From Castanea sativa (taxonomy: Eukaryota > Streptophyta > Magnoliopsida > Fagales > Fagaceae): 64,000 nucleotides of DNA. Below the pieces are notes generated by a model that was not told the DNA's origin, searched no databases, and saw only the letters and a program-made list of their open reading frames with translations. This document shows, in pieces, positions 21,393 to 32,903 of this stretch. The stretch spans positions 54,093,636 through 54,157,635 of the forward strand of contig NC_134017.1 in NCBI RefSeq assembly GCF_040712315.1. Direction: 5' to 3'. Position 1 is the stretch's first letter. Each line of letters starts with the position of its first letter. A program made the translations under genes and the position numbers.

Positions 21393-22692
21393 TATAGTCG
21401 TGTTTTATTTATACTTTTTAGTAGTATCAGGTTTTGTATTTGGGGGGCGAAAGTGGTTTATTTATTTATTTTTTAAAAATATTACTGACATAGAAAATTG
21501 TGATTTTTTTTATTAAAAAAAAATTAAAAAATAGTAGTTTCGGTTTAATAGTATATATATAGACGAGTAACTCTCATTGCTGTTGGTTGTGCGCGTTGGT
21601 GTTCATAGCAATCAGGGAGGTTTCAAAGATGTTAGAAATGTTAAGTTGTGACTTCCCTTAGATTCCATCCCCATGCTGGTCCGAGATGATTGGTTTGTTG
21701 ACCCCATGCTGGAAACTGCAACCTTGATTTCCTCAGGTGATGAGATAACACCCGTAAGTTCTTCATTAATTCTCTTCATCAGTGATGACACAGGTTCTAC
21801 GATGTGTTGGAGCTCTCGAACCAGCTAGCATGAATTTGATGGTTGAAAGAGGTACATTGTAAAAATCTACAAAAACAATTGTCTATCTCTTCTCTATCTT
21901 GAGACCCAATGTCCATTCTCCTTTTGTCAAAAACTGTATGGGCGCTTGTACAAAGCAATTGTAAATGCGGAATGGAGGACACTATAAGCTTATGTAACCT
22001 ATCAGCCATTACTATCCATTCTGCTAGAAGGGCCCACACCATTCAGATTCGAAGAAAATTGGATAAGAAAGGGAAAGCCGTACTGATGTGGTTGTCCAAA
22101 AAGCATGGAACTTAGAGTCCATAGGATCCCCCAAATTCCTGGCAAAGGAAACTGAAAGGAAACTAAACAGAAGGTGAGGTGGTGGAATTGTAATTTATTT
22201 GGGTTTCTTCATCAGAAAATGCTAGAACTAATTAAGAGAAACAATTGTCACTGTCCAGAGAGAGAGAGGAACCTACCAGGAAGAAGAACATAGGGGAAAA
22301 GACAATCCTAGCATCCTACAAAGAGCGTACAAGGAAACTTTAACAATAGAGGAAACCCATCTGGCAACAAAAGTCAAGAATATCTTGGCTGTCTTTTTTT
22401 TTTTTTGAGTGAAATACAAATTAGTCGGATATTGCACAGTATACAATAAAACATAGACCTTAACCCCTTGAAAAGTCCTTAAAGAAAAACCCTTTCGGAG
22501 ACCTTGAAAGTCATAGTTACGCTAAGTACGTAGTTAGTACTTAGCGTTCACATCTTCTCTCTTAATCCTTCTCTTAAAAGCCACAAAAGCCCTCTTGGAA
22601 TTAACAGTTCTCAAATCTCAGTGCTCACCTTTTACAAATTGCCTTCACAAAATTACACAACAAATGCTCCACAAACCAAACTCTCAAGTCTC
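21393..22692. other. Intergenic region upstream of the IDA-like gene
   Basis: No recognised gene. A short (TA)n lies near 21550. 21560-22130 is less AT-rich, with short open stretches in several frames that I cannot assign. 22400-22690 is the likely promoter and leader of the IDA-like gene; I saw no clear TATA box. Confidence 0.5.
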
Positions 22693-23073
22693 ATGGGTTC
22701 AAATAATAACTTGAAGAGCTTCTTCTGCGCCTTACTGTTTCTTTCTCTCCTCCTCGTGTCCTTTCTTCCCCCTTCATCATCATCATCATCATCATCATCC
22801 CATGAAATCCAACCCAAAGCTCGCTCTAACGTCCCAGCCCAGTACCGAATGTTCTACCTCGAGAACACCGAAACTTTCTTCTTGAACAAACAAGAGCTCA
22901 GCAACAAGAAAAGGAGTAACAAGAAGAAGATGAGGAGAAAGAAGATCAAGAACTCTGGAACCGGACCTTTCTTTGCCATGCTACCAAAGGGTTTTGTCCC
23001 TCCGTCCGGTTCATCTAGGTGCCACAATGACTACTCCGAGTCATATTGTACCCGCTCCAACACAAAACCTTAA
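22693..23073 (+). CDS. IDA-like (IDL) secreted peptide precursor
   Basis: 126 residues from the ATG at 22693. The reading frame extends upstream to 22621 but only with a GTG, and the signal peptide fits the ATG. Residues about 8-27 are a hydrophobic signal segment (FFCALLFLSLLLVSFLPP), followed by a nine-Ser run encoded by a TCA repeat, then a basic variable region (KKMRRKKIK). Near the C-terminus is LPKGFVPPSGSSRCHN, close to the IDA/IDL core (PPS-x-PS-K/R-R-HN), where the mature peptide would be cut out to act on HAESA-type receptor kinases. Unusual are a Cys in place of the second basic residue and a second Cys seven residues downstream (DYSESYC). Intron-free. Family call moderately sure; peptide activity is inferred. 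Confidence 0.68.
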   Translation: MGSNNNLKSFFCALLFLSLLLVSFLPPSSSSSSSSSHEIQPKARSNVPAQYRMFYLENTETFFLNKQELSNKKRSNKKKMRRKKIKNSGTGPFFAMLPKGFVPPSGSSRCHNDYSESYCTRSNTKP

Positions 23074-25122
23074 GAGTCCAATCTCCATAGAACACAGATG
23101 AAGATGGGTTTGTCTCAAGGTTTATGTTCTATAATGCATTTTCTTTATATCTTTCTTGGCGTCTTTGTCACAGTTTTTGTCTCTTTTCTTTAAGCTACAT
23201 ATCAAAAGGGTGGCTTTGAGTTTATGTCAATAGCATTGTTGATCTTGTAATGAGGATAACATGGATGATAATAGTCAGGCAATAATATAGATGAAATCAG
23301 AAGGTAAGATTTTGAGTCATTCATTCTTGAATGTCATTTAATGCATGCTATGTCTATGCACCCAATTTTGTTATTGTGTAGAAATAGATTTCTTTGATAG
23401 TTTGAATCCGACAAAGATAAAAATATTAGATAGATTCAGGCTGATAAGCGTATTTACTAACGCTTCTCTCAGTTCTCTGTAATTAATGCATCAAACTATG
23501 AATTTCATTTTCAATTGGTAACAATTAAAGTTAACCTCGAAGAAATGTTAGTTAGAATCAGAGAATCAGGCAAGAACAGTCGCTTCCACTAGTTGGATTT
23601 CACACACTCACCTTTGTGAGTGTTAGATGCCAGCTTAGAAGACATACTATATATATATAGCCTACAAGTATGAGGATTATGTTGTGAAATGACCAAGGAG
23701 AATATTATTGCAACCCAAAGGTTTATGCGAAAGGAATACATGAGCTCTAATGAGGAGGATCTAGCTGTGGCAATGCTTCATGGGTTGTCAACGGCAAAAT
23801 CTAGTGGGGTGACATATTTTTCTGGCAAGCATACACGAGAATCTATCTATTCAAGGAAAACACTGAATACATCTCCTCAGCTCCATGATCTCTCACCATT
23901 TGGCCAGCTATTTTAGAAAGAAGCTCGTATCATAAAGACTTTCAAGTTATTTAATGGGATCTATACTCAAAGAACCTGAATCAACATCAACAAAACGATT
24001 AGATTGAGACAATTTCTGTACCTCCTAGTCTGGATTCTGTTGTGGAAATTTCCCTTACAATCCATGGCTTTGTATCTACCTTTAACTGGAATAATATAAC
24101 TTTATATATTTTAATGAAAAACAATTGAGGGTATATAATATATTCGTAGAGAACTAATAGCAAAGATATATACCTTAGAATCTTAGATAGTTGTGCGAAA
24201 TAAGAGGCCACCTTCTAAAAGTCAAATTTGACTTTGTATAGTTTTTTTCCTTCTTTAAACTTTCTCCTAAATTCAAATGGAATTTGCATTAATGGTGTGC
24301 GAATCTAGATATGTTACTGACATGTCTGTTACTTTTTGACATCTTTGTTTTTCGTTGCTCCACCTTAGAGTGAGGGTCAATACAATTCAAAAAAAGAGTG
24401 AGGGTCAATAGGTTTTTGTCAAGCAAGTTTTAGCCAAAAATACAGGAAGGAAGCATGTGAATTAATTTGCGGTGTTTCACGGGGCTCGGTTTTACATGGA
24501 TTATCGACATAGTCGTGGCGTGTACTCCATGCATGCAATGGGTTGGCTCTATTTGCAATGTTTACACAAATCTATATACTTAGGATCTATATTTCACGAA
24601 GGTATTGACCCCTCTTTTAGTCAATGAACATATATATTCAATATAAAAGCTATTGTTTATATCTTAGTTCACATTTATTTTGAGTTAGTGTTTATTTGAC
24701 AATATTATTTTTGTCAACTTATTTTACTATTCAGCTTATTTTTACTATTATTTATGAGTCTCACTGTACTATTTCAACTTTTACCTTTATCTACAGTATT
24801 CTAAGTATAAAGTTTTTAGTTTCAGTAAAAAGTTTTTATATTATATGTATATAATATAAAAACTATTGTTTATATCTTCATTCACATTTATATTGAGTTA
24901 GTACATGATACTAGCCTAATTGTGTGGATTTGATCGATTGTGTTATGCAAGTGTATATTGAATCCCACATTGGGTATTTAGTTGAATCTTGAATTCATAA
25001 ATAATTGCAAAGAGTTCAATTATAACTTAATTAGTCATTTTGATATAAAAGCACATATAAAACTGATGCTTTTCTTGAGAGCTAACAATAAAGAATTGTG
25101 GAGAGTGGAGACCTTTTTTTTA
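23074..25122. other. AT-rich intergenic stretch
   Basis: No recognised gene. An unassigned 75-codon frame at 23689-23916 (+) has no family I recognise. 24690-24840 is a MITE-like piece (CTTATTTTACTATTCAGC ... CACTGTACTATTTCAAC), related to the one that is split at 62025-63362. Confidence 0.55.
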
Positions 25123-25770
25123 GACAAAAATACTATTTTGTCCATACATTTTAGAGTCACGGTCAATTTGGTCCCTCTATTTTTGTAGTAGTTAATTTAG
25201 TTCCTGTTATTTTTAACTTAGAGTTAATATAGTCTCCACCATTAACTCACTAACGAAAAATGCATACGTGACTAACGGTGTGCTTTGTTGACATACACGT
25301 GGTATAAAAAAAATATAAAATCAAATATTTAACATTTAAAAGACCACATATGCATTTAAATAACATCAGAAAAAGCCATGTTAAACCAAAAACTGAAATG
25401 GAAAATTAATTTAAAAAAATAAAGAAAACTTTTTTTTAATCCTCAATTTCTTTAATTTTCTTGTGTATTCTTGCGCTTTCTTAGCTACCAAACACAGCCA
25501 AACAATACTTCAATCTGAAAATCCCAACCAAAATAAAATCTCCTTCTAGAAATCTCCTCTCTCTCTCTCTCTGACTGAACCTTGACCACCATGGCCTTTC
25601 CGTTTGTTTCTCATCGTGAAGCTCTCCCAACAAACCTCACTTTCTCTCTCACTCTAAGCTCTCTCTATCTCACTTTCTCTTACGCTCTCACTTACACAAC
25701 CCAGACCTGTAATCGGGCCTCCATGGCCGATCTAGCAGCCTCATGTTTTTTAATAGGGTATTATATTGCA

Positions 25771-25977
25771 AATGTAAAGTGGTTGATTGGTACGAGATTC
25801 AGTGATCCCATGGTTCAAACTGATATCAATCCGTGGCCATTTAAGGTCATTGAAGGTCCTGGTGACAAGCCTATGATTGTGGTGAACTATAAAGGCGAAG
25901 AGAAGCACTTTGCTGCTGAGGAAATCTCATCTATGGTCCTAATAAAGATGCATGAGATAGCCAGAGCCTATCTCAGA
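25771..25977 (+). pseudogene. Captured HSP70 fragment (cytosolic HSC70, start of second exon)
   Basis: The translation has [17 protein letters not shown] and then [19 protein letters not shown], matching HSP70 from about residue 71 to 135 in the ATPase domain. It starts at the point where plant HSC70 genes have their conserved intron (between the D and A of the DAKRLIG region). The bases just before look like a decayed splice acceptor (TTGCAA for TTGCAG). So genomic DNA, not a cDNA, was captured. The open frame from the ATG at 25591 to 26010 adds an unrelated N-terminal part ([13 protein letters not shown]); whether it is expressed is unknown. Confidence 0.85.
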
Positions 25978-26150
25978 TTGTTGTATTGTTTAGCCGTATT
26001 TGGTAGCTAAGAAAGTGCAAGAATACACAAGAAAATTAAAGAAATTGAGGATAAAAAAAAAACATTTTCTTTATTTTTTTTTAAGTTAATTTTTCCAGAT
26101 TAGTTTTTGGTTTGACATGGCTTTTTCTGTTGTTATTGAAATGCTTATGT

Positions 26151-26979
26151 CAGGGACGGAGCCAGAACTTCGAGTTAGGGGGGGCAAAATTCTTCTAAGA
26201 TTGAATCTCACAAAAGGACTCATTTTTATTTTTTTATAAGAACAAAAGGACTAATTATTATTACTAAATAAAAAAAAATATAAGAATGCGGATAGTATGC
26301 ATAAGAAATTAATTATAAATTTATTTCTTATCAATTCATAATTTAGTTTTCAATTTATAAATTTATTAGCTTGTTATAGTTAACACATTTCCCTCAACAA
26401 CCCAATAGCCAACCAAATGTTTTTATTAACTGTACAATTATCTTTTTCTTTAACTATACTTCTTTTTTTAATAAGTTTCTTTAACTTTACTAAGTAACTT
26501 TTTAGTAATTACTCACTCAATCTATTCTCTTTATAAGTTATAATAGGTCACGCTCACACACACTCAACACTTCATAGTTTTGCAACATATTTCACAAAGA
26601 AAAATTTAAAATAAAATTAAAAAAAAAACAACAACAATGCAATCACAAACAAAGACACAAATAACATAAATGGGTATGGAGGGAGATTCCAAGAGATAAA
26701 CAAAATACATAAATGGGCATGGAGGAAGTGAAAAGAAATGTTTGCTATTCACGTACACTAAATTGTTTGGGCTGATCTGTCTTATTATTTGGGTTGGTTT
26801 GTTGTGTTGCTTAGACTTTTTTTTTTTTAAGGGGCCAAGAGTTTGGAGATGGGGGGCAGGTTTAATTCTTCTTGGGCCTAAATTGTAACTCAAGCCTATT
26901 GCATATATATGGCTGTTGGTTTTTCAAAATCTCAGGGGGGGCAATGGCCCCCCAATGCCAAACTGTAGCTCCGTCCCTG
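26151..26979. mobile_element. Non-autonomous hAT element nested in the Pack-MULE arm
   Basis: Terminal inverted repeats CAGGGACGGAGC at 26151 and GCTCCGTCCCTG ending 26979, flanked by a perfect 8-bp target duplication GCTTATGT (26143-26150 and 26980-26987). An 8-bp duplication and the CAGGG...CCCTG ends define hAT. 829 bp, no transposase frame. Sub-terminal poly-G runs occur at both ends (AGGGGGGGCAAA and CAGGGGGGGCAATGG). Confidence 0.92.
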
Positions 26980-27011
26980 GCTTATGTGGCCTTTTAAATG
27001 TTAAATATTTG

Positions 27012-27015
<4 letters not shown>

Positions 27016-27051
<36 letters not shown>
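27016..27051. repeat. (TA)n microsatellite
   Basis: An uninterrupted TA run inside the right arm of the HSP70-carrying element. The left arm has only a short A-rich equivalent at 25300-25320, so it expanded after insertion. Confidence 0.9.
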
Positions 27052-27054
<3 letters not shown>

Positions 27055-27689
27055 CCATGTGTATGCCGACAAAGCACACCGTTAGCCACGTATGCATTTT
27101 CTGTTAGTGAGTTAACGGTAGGGACTAAATTGACTCTAAGTTGAAAATAACAAGGACCGAATTGATTATGACTCCAAAATGTAGAGACTAGCATAGTGTT
27201 TTTGCCTTTAAAAAAAAAACATTTTTCAATATTTTTTAGCATTAAAGGTAAAATGATAATTATATATTTGTGAAAATCTCATATACAAATTTCATAAATG
27301 AGCTTTTCCTTAAACTTAACATCATAAGTGGTTATTGTGAAATTAAGGATGAATTGTTCTTTTTCACGTGCAAAATCATGTCCAGATCATGATTTTACCA
27401 AAGCTTAAACCTAAATTTTTGATCAAAGGTCTCACAATAGACATGCATGTATAAGATTATCTTAGTTCAGTTTGGTTGATCCTTAAAATGATTAATTTTA
27501 AAATTTAACTGAACGAATAAATAATATTGGCTTTAATTTTTAATTATGGACATGTAAATACTTAATAATTCCACGTGGATAATACCAATTTTTTCGATTT
27601 TCAATTTATGAATTTTTAATTGGTAGATTGAGAGAGTCACTATCAGGAGGGAGGAAAGTGAGGAAGGCTGCAATTTATAATTTTTTTAA

Positions 27690-28105
27690 GAACAAAATTT
27701 AGTTACAAAATTGGTTGTAGTATAAAATTTCAATCTTACTCAATATCATTAATATTACTATATATTTCAAAATTTTAATTGTTGAATTACATGTTCTTTA
27801 TGCTCATAATACACATGTCAAATTTTATGTCAATCGGATTTTATTTACTATATGATCTATAAGCTTATATTTTATGTATAATTTTAAGCAACAAAAATTT
27901 ACAATTTAAACAATTTATTGATGACATAACTATTAATCTTTAATTTTCTAGAAATTTTGAAAGCATGAAGGATATAAGAAAAAAATGTAATTCAACAATG
28001 GATTTATCAAAATTCACCTCTAATTCTAATAAAAAGATATTGAGTAAGAATGTATCCTAAAACCATAACTAATTTTATAACTAAAATTTGTCATTTTTTA
28101 ATAAA
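27690..28105. mobile_element. Foldback MITE
   Basis: Left part AAAATTTAGTTACAAAATTGG and TTGTTGAATTACAT, with matching inverted right part ATGTAATTCAACAA and TAACTAAAATTT. Arms of about 110 bases surround an AT-rich centre. No coding capacity. Family not named. Confidence 0.65.
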
Positions 28106-29750
28106 AAGCTATAAATAAATATTTTATATATATATCAAAGTGGTTCCATTGGGCGTATGGTTTCGCAACAAGACTGGCCCCGTTTGGGAGGGCTGAAAAG
28201 AGTCAGCCTACAGAAGAGTTTTCGGCATTTTATTGGTATGTGAGGTGAAATTTTAGAAAACAGGCTTTTTAGCAAAAGCTTGAGCTCTTTTTGGGCTTTT
28301 TAGAGAAGCCCAGTTTCCGAGGCTTTTCTTGGAAACTCGAAAATCAGCTCACGCGGAATGACTTTTATAAACCACAGTTTCAGCCCATTCGTGAAGTCAG
28401 TCGACCCAAGAGAGAGAGAAAGGCGAATCCAATCTGGGCCGGGTTACAACGAGAGAGGAGTCAGGAGAGAAAGGTGTCGTTTTATGTTTTTTAGAGTTTA
28501 ATGTTTAGTTAGCTTATCAAAATCCTTCTTCTCATTCTCTTATTTTCCTCATAAAATCCTCAGGTGTCTCTCTATTTCTGTGCCGTAGATTTACACAGTT
28601 TTCCTGATTAGAAGTTCAGGGTAGTTCAAACTTTGGAGAATAGAACAATTTTTATACCTTTTTTTTTTTGGATTTATAGATAAGCAAATAAATTAATAAA
28701 GAAATTAGCGCTACTAAGTGATTATATATATATTCCCCCTTTTGTCTTGGAGTTTTTTTTTTTTTTTTTTGAAACAGGTATTCACAATAGATTCTGAATA
28801 CACAAGGCTGAAATAAAAACCGAAACGGGAGCAACAAAAGGTATGTGAATTCACATATGTGTGGCCTTTTTGTTTGACATCATGAGTATATAGTTGTTCA
28901 TTTTACTTTTTTTAGTTTATCTTTGCTCCTAAAGTGGGTCTTATTGTATTGTCAAGTGAGTCTCATTACTCCAAAAGTCAATTTTTAGTTTTTTTTTTTT
29001 TTTTTCAACAAAAACTTTTTAGTTTATGTAAAATAAGCAGTTTTTGCTTTTATCACCTTTATTTTTCCCACACAAAAAAACTTTATCACTTGTATGTGGC
29101 AGGATTATGCCCTTTCATTCTTTCATGGAATTTAATTACATAAAAAATTGATATTATGAGGTTTCATTATTCTAAACGACCTTTCCAATGTGATAGAACT
29201 GTTCATCATTTCCGTGTTAATGAGTATGCAAGATTGAGCTATTTTCTTTACCTCTAACTATCCAATTTCATCTGAAGGTTGTAATGATGGTTGAAGCAGG
29301 GAAGTTGGTGAGAAAGATTGGCGGAAATGACGGCAGTAGAGACACATATGTATAGATGTGCAATCAGAAGTTTTTTTTTTTTAATATATATAAAGTTTTT
29401 GTTTGAAAGGTTCTTCCAAATTTTTTGTTGTTTGCAAATTTAGGCTCAATTGACTATGGGTGTTGTATTTATATGATTTTGTTATGAGTTAGCTATGTTT
29501 GGATTGTGGAATTAAAAAATTGAGACTCCATCTTGATTTTGGAAATCAATTCTTTAAGGTATTTGTGTTGCACGCAAAATGTTTTATGAAAGCTTCCAAT
29601 GTAGAAGTATTTGAGTAGTAAAAAAAGAGGCATGGACAGATAGTCTAATCCTCCACTATGTTATGGTAGAGATAATGTTTAAGCCATTTTCTCAATTTAG
29701 GCTCAACAACACTGAAAACGCTACAGCCTTAAAATTATGCCTTTTTAAAA
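28106..29750. other. Intergenic region before the LINE
   Basis: No clear gene. 28160-28500 is less AT-rich and contains a short open frame (28291-28494, +) without a recognised family. Several T runs are at 28660-29010. 29280-29350 has a short open stretch (ATGGTTGAAGCAGGGAAG) that I cannot assign. It could be a relic exon or leader. Confidence 0.45.
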
Positions 29751-29803
29751 TAGGGAATTGGTTTTTTTTTTTTTTTTTTTTTTGATAGGAAAACACATTT
29801 CAA

Positions 29804-30394
29804 TTAAACAGTAGAAATTTGGATTACATCATGGGCACACGCGTGCTCAATAAAGCTAGGGCATTCCTCTAGCCATGTGAAAAAGTCCACCACATGCACA
29901 GCATGTTGGGCAAGTAAATGGGCAGGGGCATTCCCCTGCCTTTTGACATGTGACACTTCTGCGGTTCTAAAGCAACGAAATTCTTGTGTAATGCCGCAGA
30001 CAATGTTTTGAATTGAAGCAGGAACGTCACCAACGCCTTGGATCGCTCTACACACGATTAGAGAGTCACCTTCGAAGGTCGCTTCCCTTATTCCCACATC
30101 CTTCGCGAACTGGACAGCCACTTCCAACGCCTTTGCCTCTGCTTCCACCACTCCGGTAAGACCAACTCCTTTCTTACTCAAAGCAGCAACGACCAAGCCG
30201 GGCACGTCACGGATGATTACGCCAAAGCCCACCTCCTCGCTCTTGGCAAAAACCGCCGCATCACAATTTACCTTATATTGGCCTTGCTTCGGGGGCATCC
30301 ATTGTGCCTCCTCTTGAGTTTGAGTCTCTCGCTTGCTTCCGACCTTATTCGCCGTTTGGAACTCCTCGAGTAGGTAGCACGAACACTTTACCAC
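29804..30394 (-). pseudogene. L1 RNase H domain
   Basis: Begins at a distance after a frame break from RT. Motifs: VNCDAAV (first Asp), VVEAEAKALEVAV (Glu), FEGDSLIVCRA (Asp), and the HVKRQGNAPAHLLA ending. This is the plant-type RNase H found at the C-terminus of L1 elements. Catalytic residues appear conserved. It ends 20 bases before the poly(A) tail. Confidence 0.85.
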
Positions 30395-30568
30395 CGCCTC
30401 ACCAGTTTTTCTTCTCCTCCATGCTTCACTTCATTTCTATTCCTCCAAATCCCAGCATATCATCATGACTCTTTCCATGATATCCGGGTAAGCATCCTTC
30501 CACCGCAAAGGTTGGCCCACCAAATCAATAAACTCCCATGATCGTGAGATGGTGAAAGGAAGGACAAG

Positions 30569-32890
30569 CTATGTGAGTCCACACCGCGCCCGTTTGCAAA
30601 ACCACAAGATATGGAGCGCCGATTCCATCGCATCTCCACACTCCTCGCACAGACCATCTTGGGTGACCTTCCTTCTCCATAAATTTTCCTTTGTGGCCAG
30701 GATGTTCCGACACGCCTTCCACGTGAAGTGCTTCACTTTGTTAGGGACCTTCAAGCTCCAAATACCTCTCCAGATTTTCTGCACCATAGACTGGTCAGAG
30801 CTAGTCGCTTGGCCTCCTCCTTCCTGCATTGTTTGAGCTAGGCGGTAAGCACTACGAACCGAAAACTTGCCATTCCCTGAACCTGTCCAAATGAGCCTAT
30901 CCCGTGCTTCACGTGCACTCAGAGGGATGCTAAGAATGGCTTCCACGTCTTGTGGTATAAACCACTGTTTTATGAGTTCCACCTTCCACTCTTTGGTTGC
31001 ACTATTAATTAGTGCAGACACTCTCGACCCACATGGAAACGCACCCATTGGGGAGATAGCCGTGTATGTGCATGGCCTGGGTAGCCACTTGTCACGCCAA
31101 ATATTTATTTTCTCTCCATCTCCCACCTGCCACCTCACTCCCTTTTTTATCAAATTCTGCGCAGCCATAATGCTTCTCCACCCATAAGATGGATTTCTGC
31201 CCATTTCTGCATCCATAAAGTCACACCTCGGAAAATACTTTGCCTTATAGACTCTGTAGAAAAGAGAAGAAGAATTGGTTTGTAGTCGCCACCCCTGCTT
31301 TGCTAACAACGCCAAATTAAATTTCTCAAGGTCCTTAAATCCCATGCCTCCTTTGTCTTTCGGGAGGCACATCCTCTCCCAACTCACCCATGCCATTCTC
31401 CTTTCATCTTTCTTCTGACCCCACCAAAATTGCCTCACCATCCCTGTAAGCTCCTTACACAGAGTCTTTGGTAGCAGGAAGCAACTCATTATATATGACG
31501 GTACTGCTTGTGCTACTGCTTTAATTAAAATCTCCTTCCCAGCATTAGATAGCAGTTTCTCCTTCCACCCAACCAGCTTGTTTGCAACCCGTTCCTTTAG
31601 TTGAGCAAAGGAATTCGTTTTTGATCTACCCACCAAAGACGGAAGACCCAAGTAGGACTCGTGTGGCTTAATGAGTTGGGCTCCAAACATTGTTTTGATT
31701 AACTCTTTTGTGGCGTCATCAGTGTTCCGGCTGAAAAACAGGGAGGTTTTGCTACGGTTTAATTGCTGACCCGATGAGACTTCATAAACGTGCAAGATTC
31801 TTTGGATTTCCTGACATTCCATAGTGGTGGCCCGCCGAAAATCAATTGTCATCGCAAAAAACAAGTGAGACACTTTTGGGCCCCTTGCGATGCCGCACCC
31901 CTTTAAGGTTCTGTTTTGGACTGCCCTATGGATTAAAGCTGACAATCCTTCTGCCACGAGGATGAAGAGATAAGGCGACAAAGGGTCACCTTGACGCAGC
32001 CCCCTGGTCGGCCTGATTGCACCACAAGGAACCCCATTAACCCGAATGGCATAGGTGACCGGCGACACACACCTCATGACAAGCTGAATCCACCGCTCAT
32101 GAAAGCCAAGTTTCCGCATGATAAGTTGGAGGCATTCCCATTCCACACGGTCGTAAGCTTTGCTCATATCCAGCTTCAGTGCCATCTCCCCATACTTTCC
32201 TTTCCTTTTCCTGTGGATATGATTCATTAGCTCATGAGCCACTAAGACGTTATCAGTGATAAGCCTTTCCGAGACAAAAGCACTTTGGTTTTCCCCAACT
32301 ACCTCTCTGAGCACCCCCTTTAACCGATTGGCAATTGTTTTTGAGGCAAGTTTATAAGCAACGTTACATAAGCTGATTGGTCTATAGTCCGAAACTGTCT
32401 CAGGGCTCCTTGTTTTCGGAATTAACACTATATGAGTTTCATGGAATTTTGGCGGAGCTACACCATTGTTAAGAAATTCTAAGACAGTATTAATAACCAC
32501 AGGACTAACATTAGGCCAAAAGTGCTGATAAAACAAGGGGGGCATACCATCCGGACCCGGGGCTTTCAACGGGTGCATTTGTTTCAAAGCTCTCTCCACC
32601 TCGGGTGCACTAAAATCCCGTAGCAAGATATCATTCATTCTGTCTGTCACCTTGGTGTGGATGGCGTCAAGCAGCTCCCCACTCACCACGGGCCTTGAGG
32701 AAGTGAATAGACTCTCATAGTATTCAACAAAAGTTCTGCCTATGAGCTCCTCATCCTCCTGCCAAACACCCTCCCTGGACATAACTTTCTGGATTGTGTT
32801 ACGTTGGTGCCTGTTAGAAGCCTTTGTGTGAAAAAAAGAAGTATTCTTATCTCCCGCCTTCAACTGCGGTTCCTCGACCGTTGGTTCCAC
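30569..32890 (-). pseudogene. L1 reverse transcriptase and zinc-finger region
   Basis: 773 codons: KAPGPDGMPPLFYQHFW, DYRPISLCNVAYKL, SAFVSERLITDN, KLDMSKAYDRVEW, RGLRQGDPLSPYLFIL, then SHLFF. The catalytic FADD motif is absent: near 31840-31860 the frame reads FAMTIDF. Sequence around it looks like two small indels that shift and then restore the frame. The C-terminus has the zf-RVT module (LKVPNKVKHFTWKA, CEECGDAMESALHIL). The enzyme would be inactive. Confidence 0.88.
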
Positions 32891-32903
32891 ATTTCCTCCT
32901 CGA

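Larger units (their letters stand above)
25123..27206. mobile_element. Pack-MULE-like element carrying an HSP70 fragment
   Basis: Long inverted arms: left 25123 to about 25510, right about 25985-26150 plus 26988-27206, interrupted by a hAT element. Both arms share, inverted, CCTCAATTTCTTTAATTTTC, TTCTTAGCTACCAAA and AACTCACTAACG. Outer ends read GACAAAAATACTA and GGCAAAAACACTA. About 380-bp arms and a captured gene piece are typical of Mutator-like elements. The 9-bp target duplication is not clear because both flanks are A/T homopolymers. No transposase, so non-autonomous. Confidence 0.75.

Noticed and set aside
23689..23916. 75-codon plus-strand frame as a possible small gene
   Set aside because: No family recognised, no signal peptide or clear promoter, and AT-rich surroundings; not distinguishable from a chance frame.
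25591..26010. Functional small heat-shock gene
   Set aside because: Only about 65 residues of the HSP70 ATPase domain are present, starting at an intron boundary between inverted arms; a captured fragment is the simpler explanation.
27990..28105. Possible hAT target duplication around the foldback element
   Set aside because: No exact 8-bp or other duplication could be placed at its ends.
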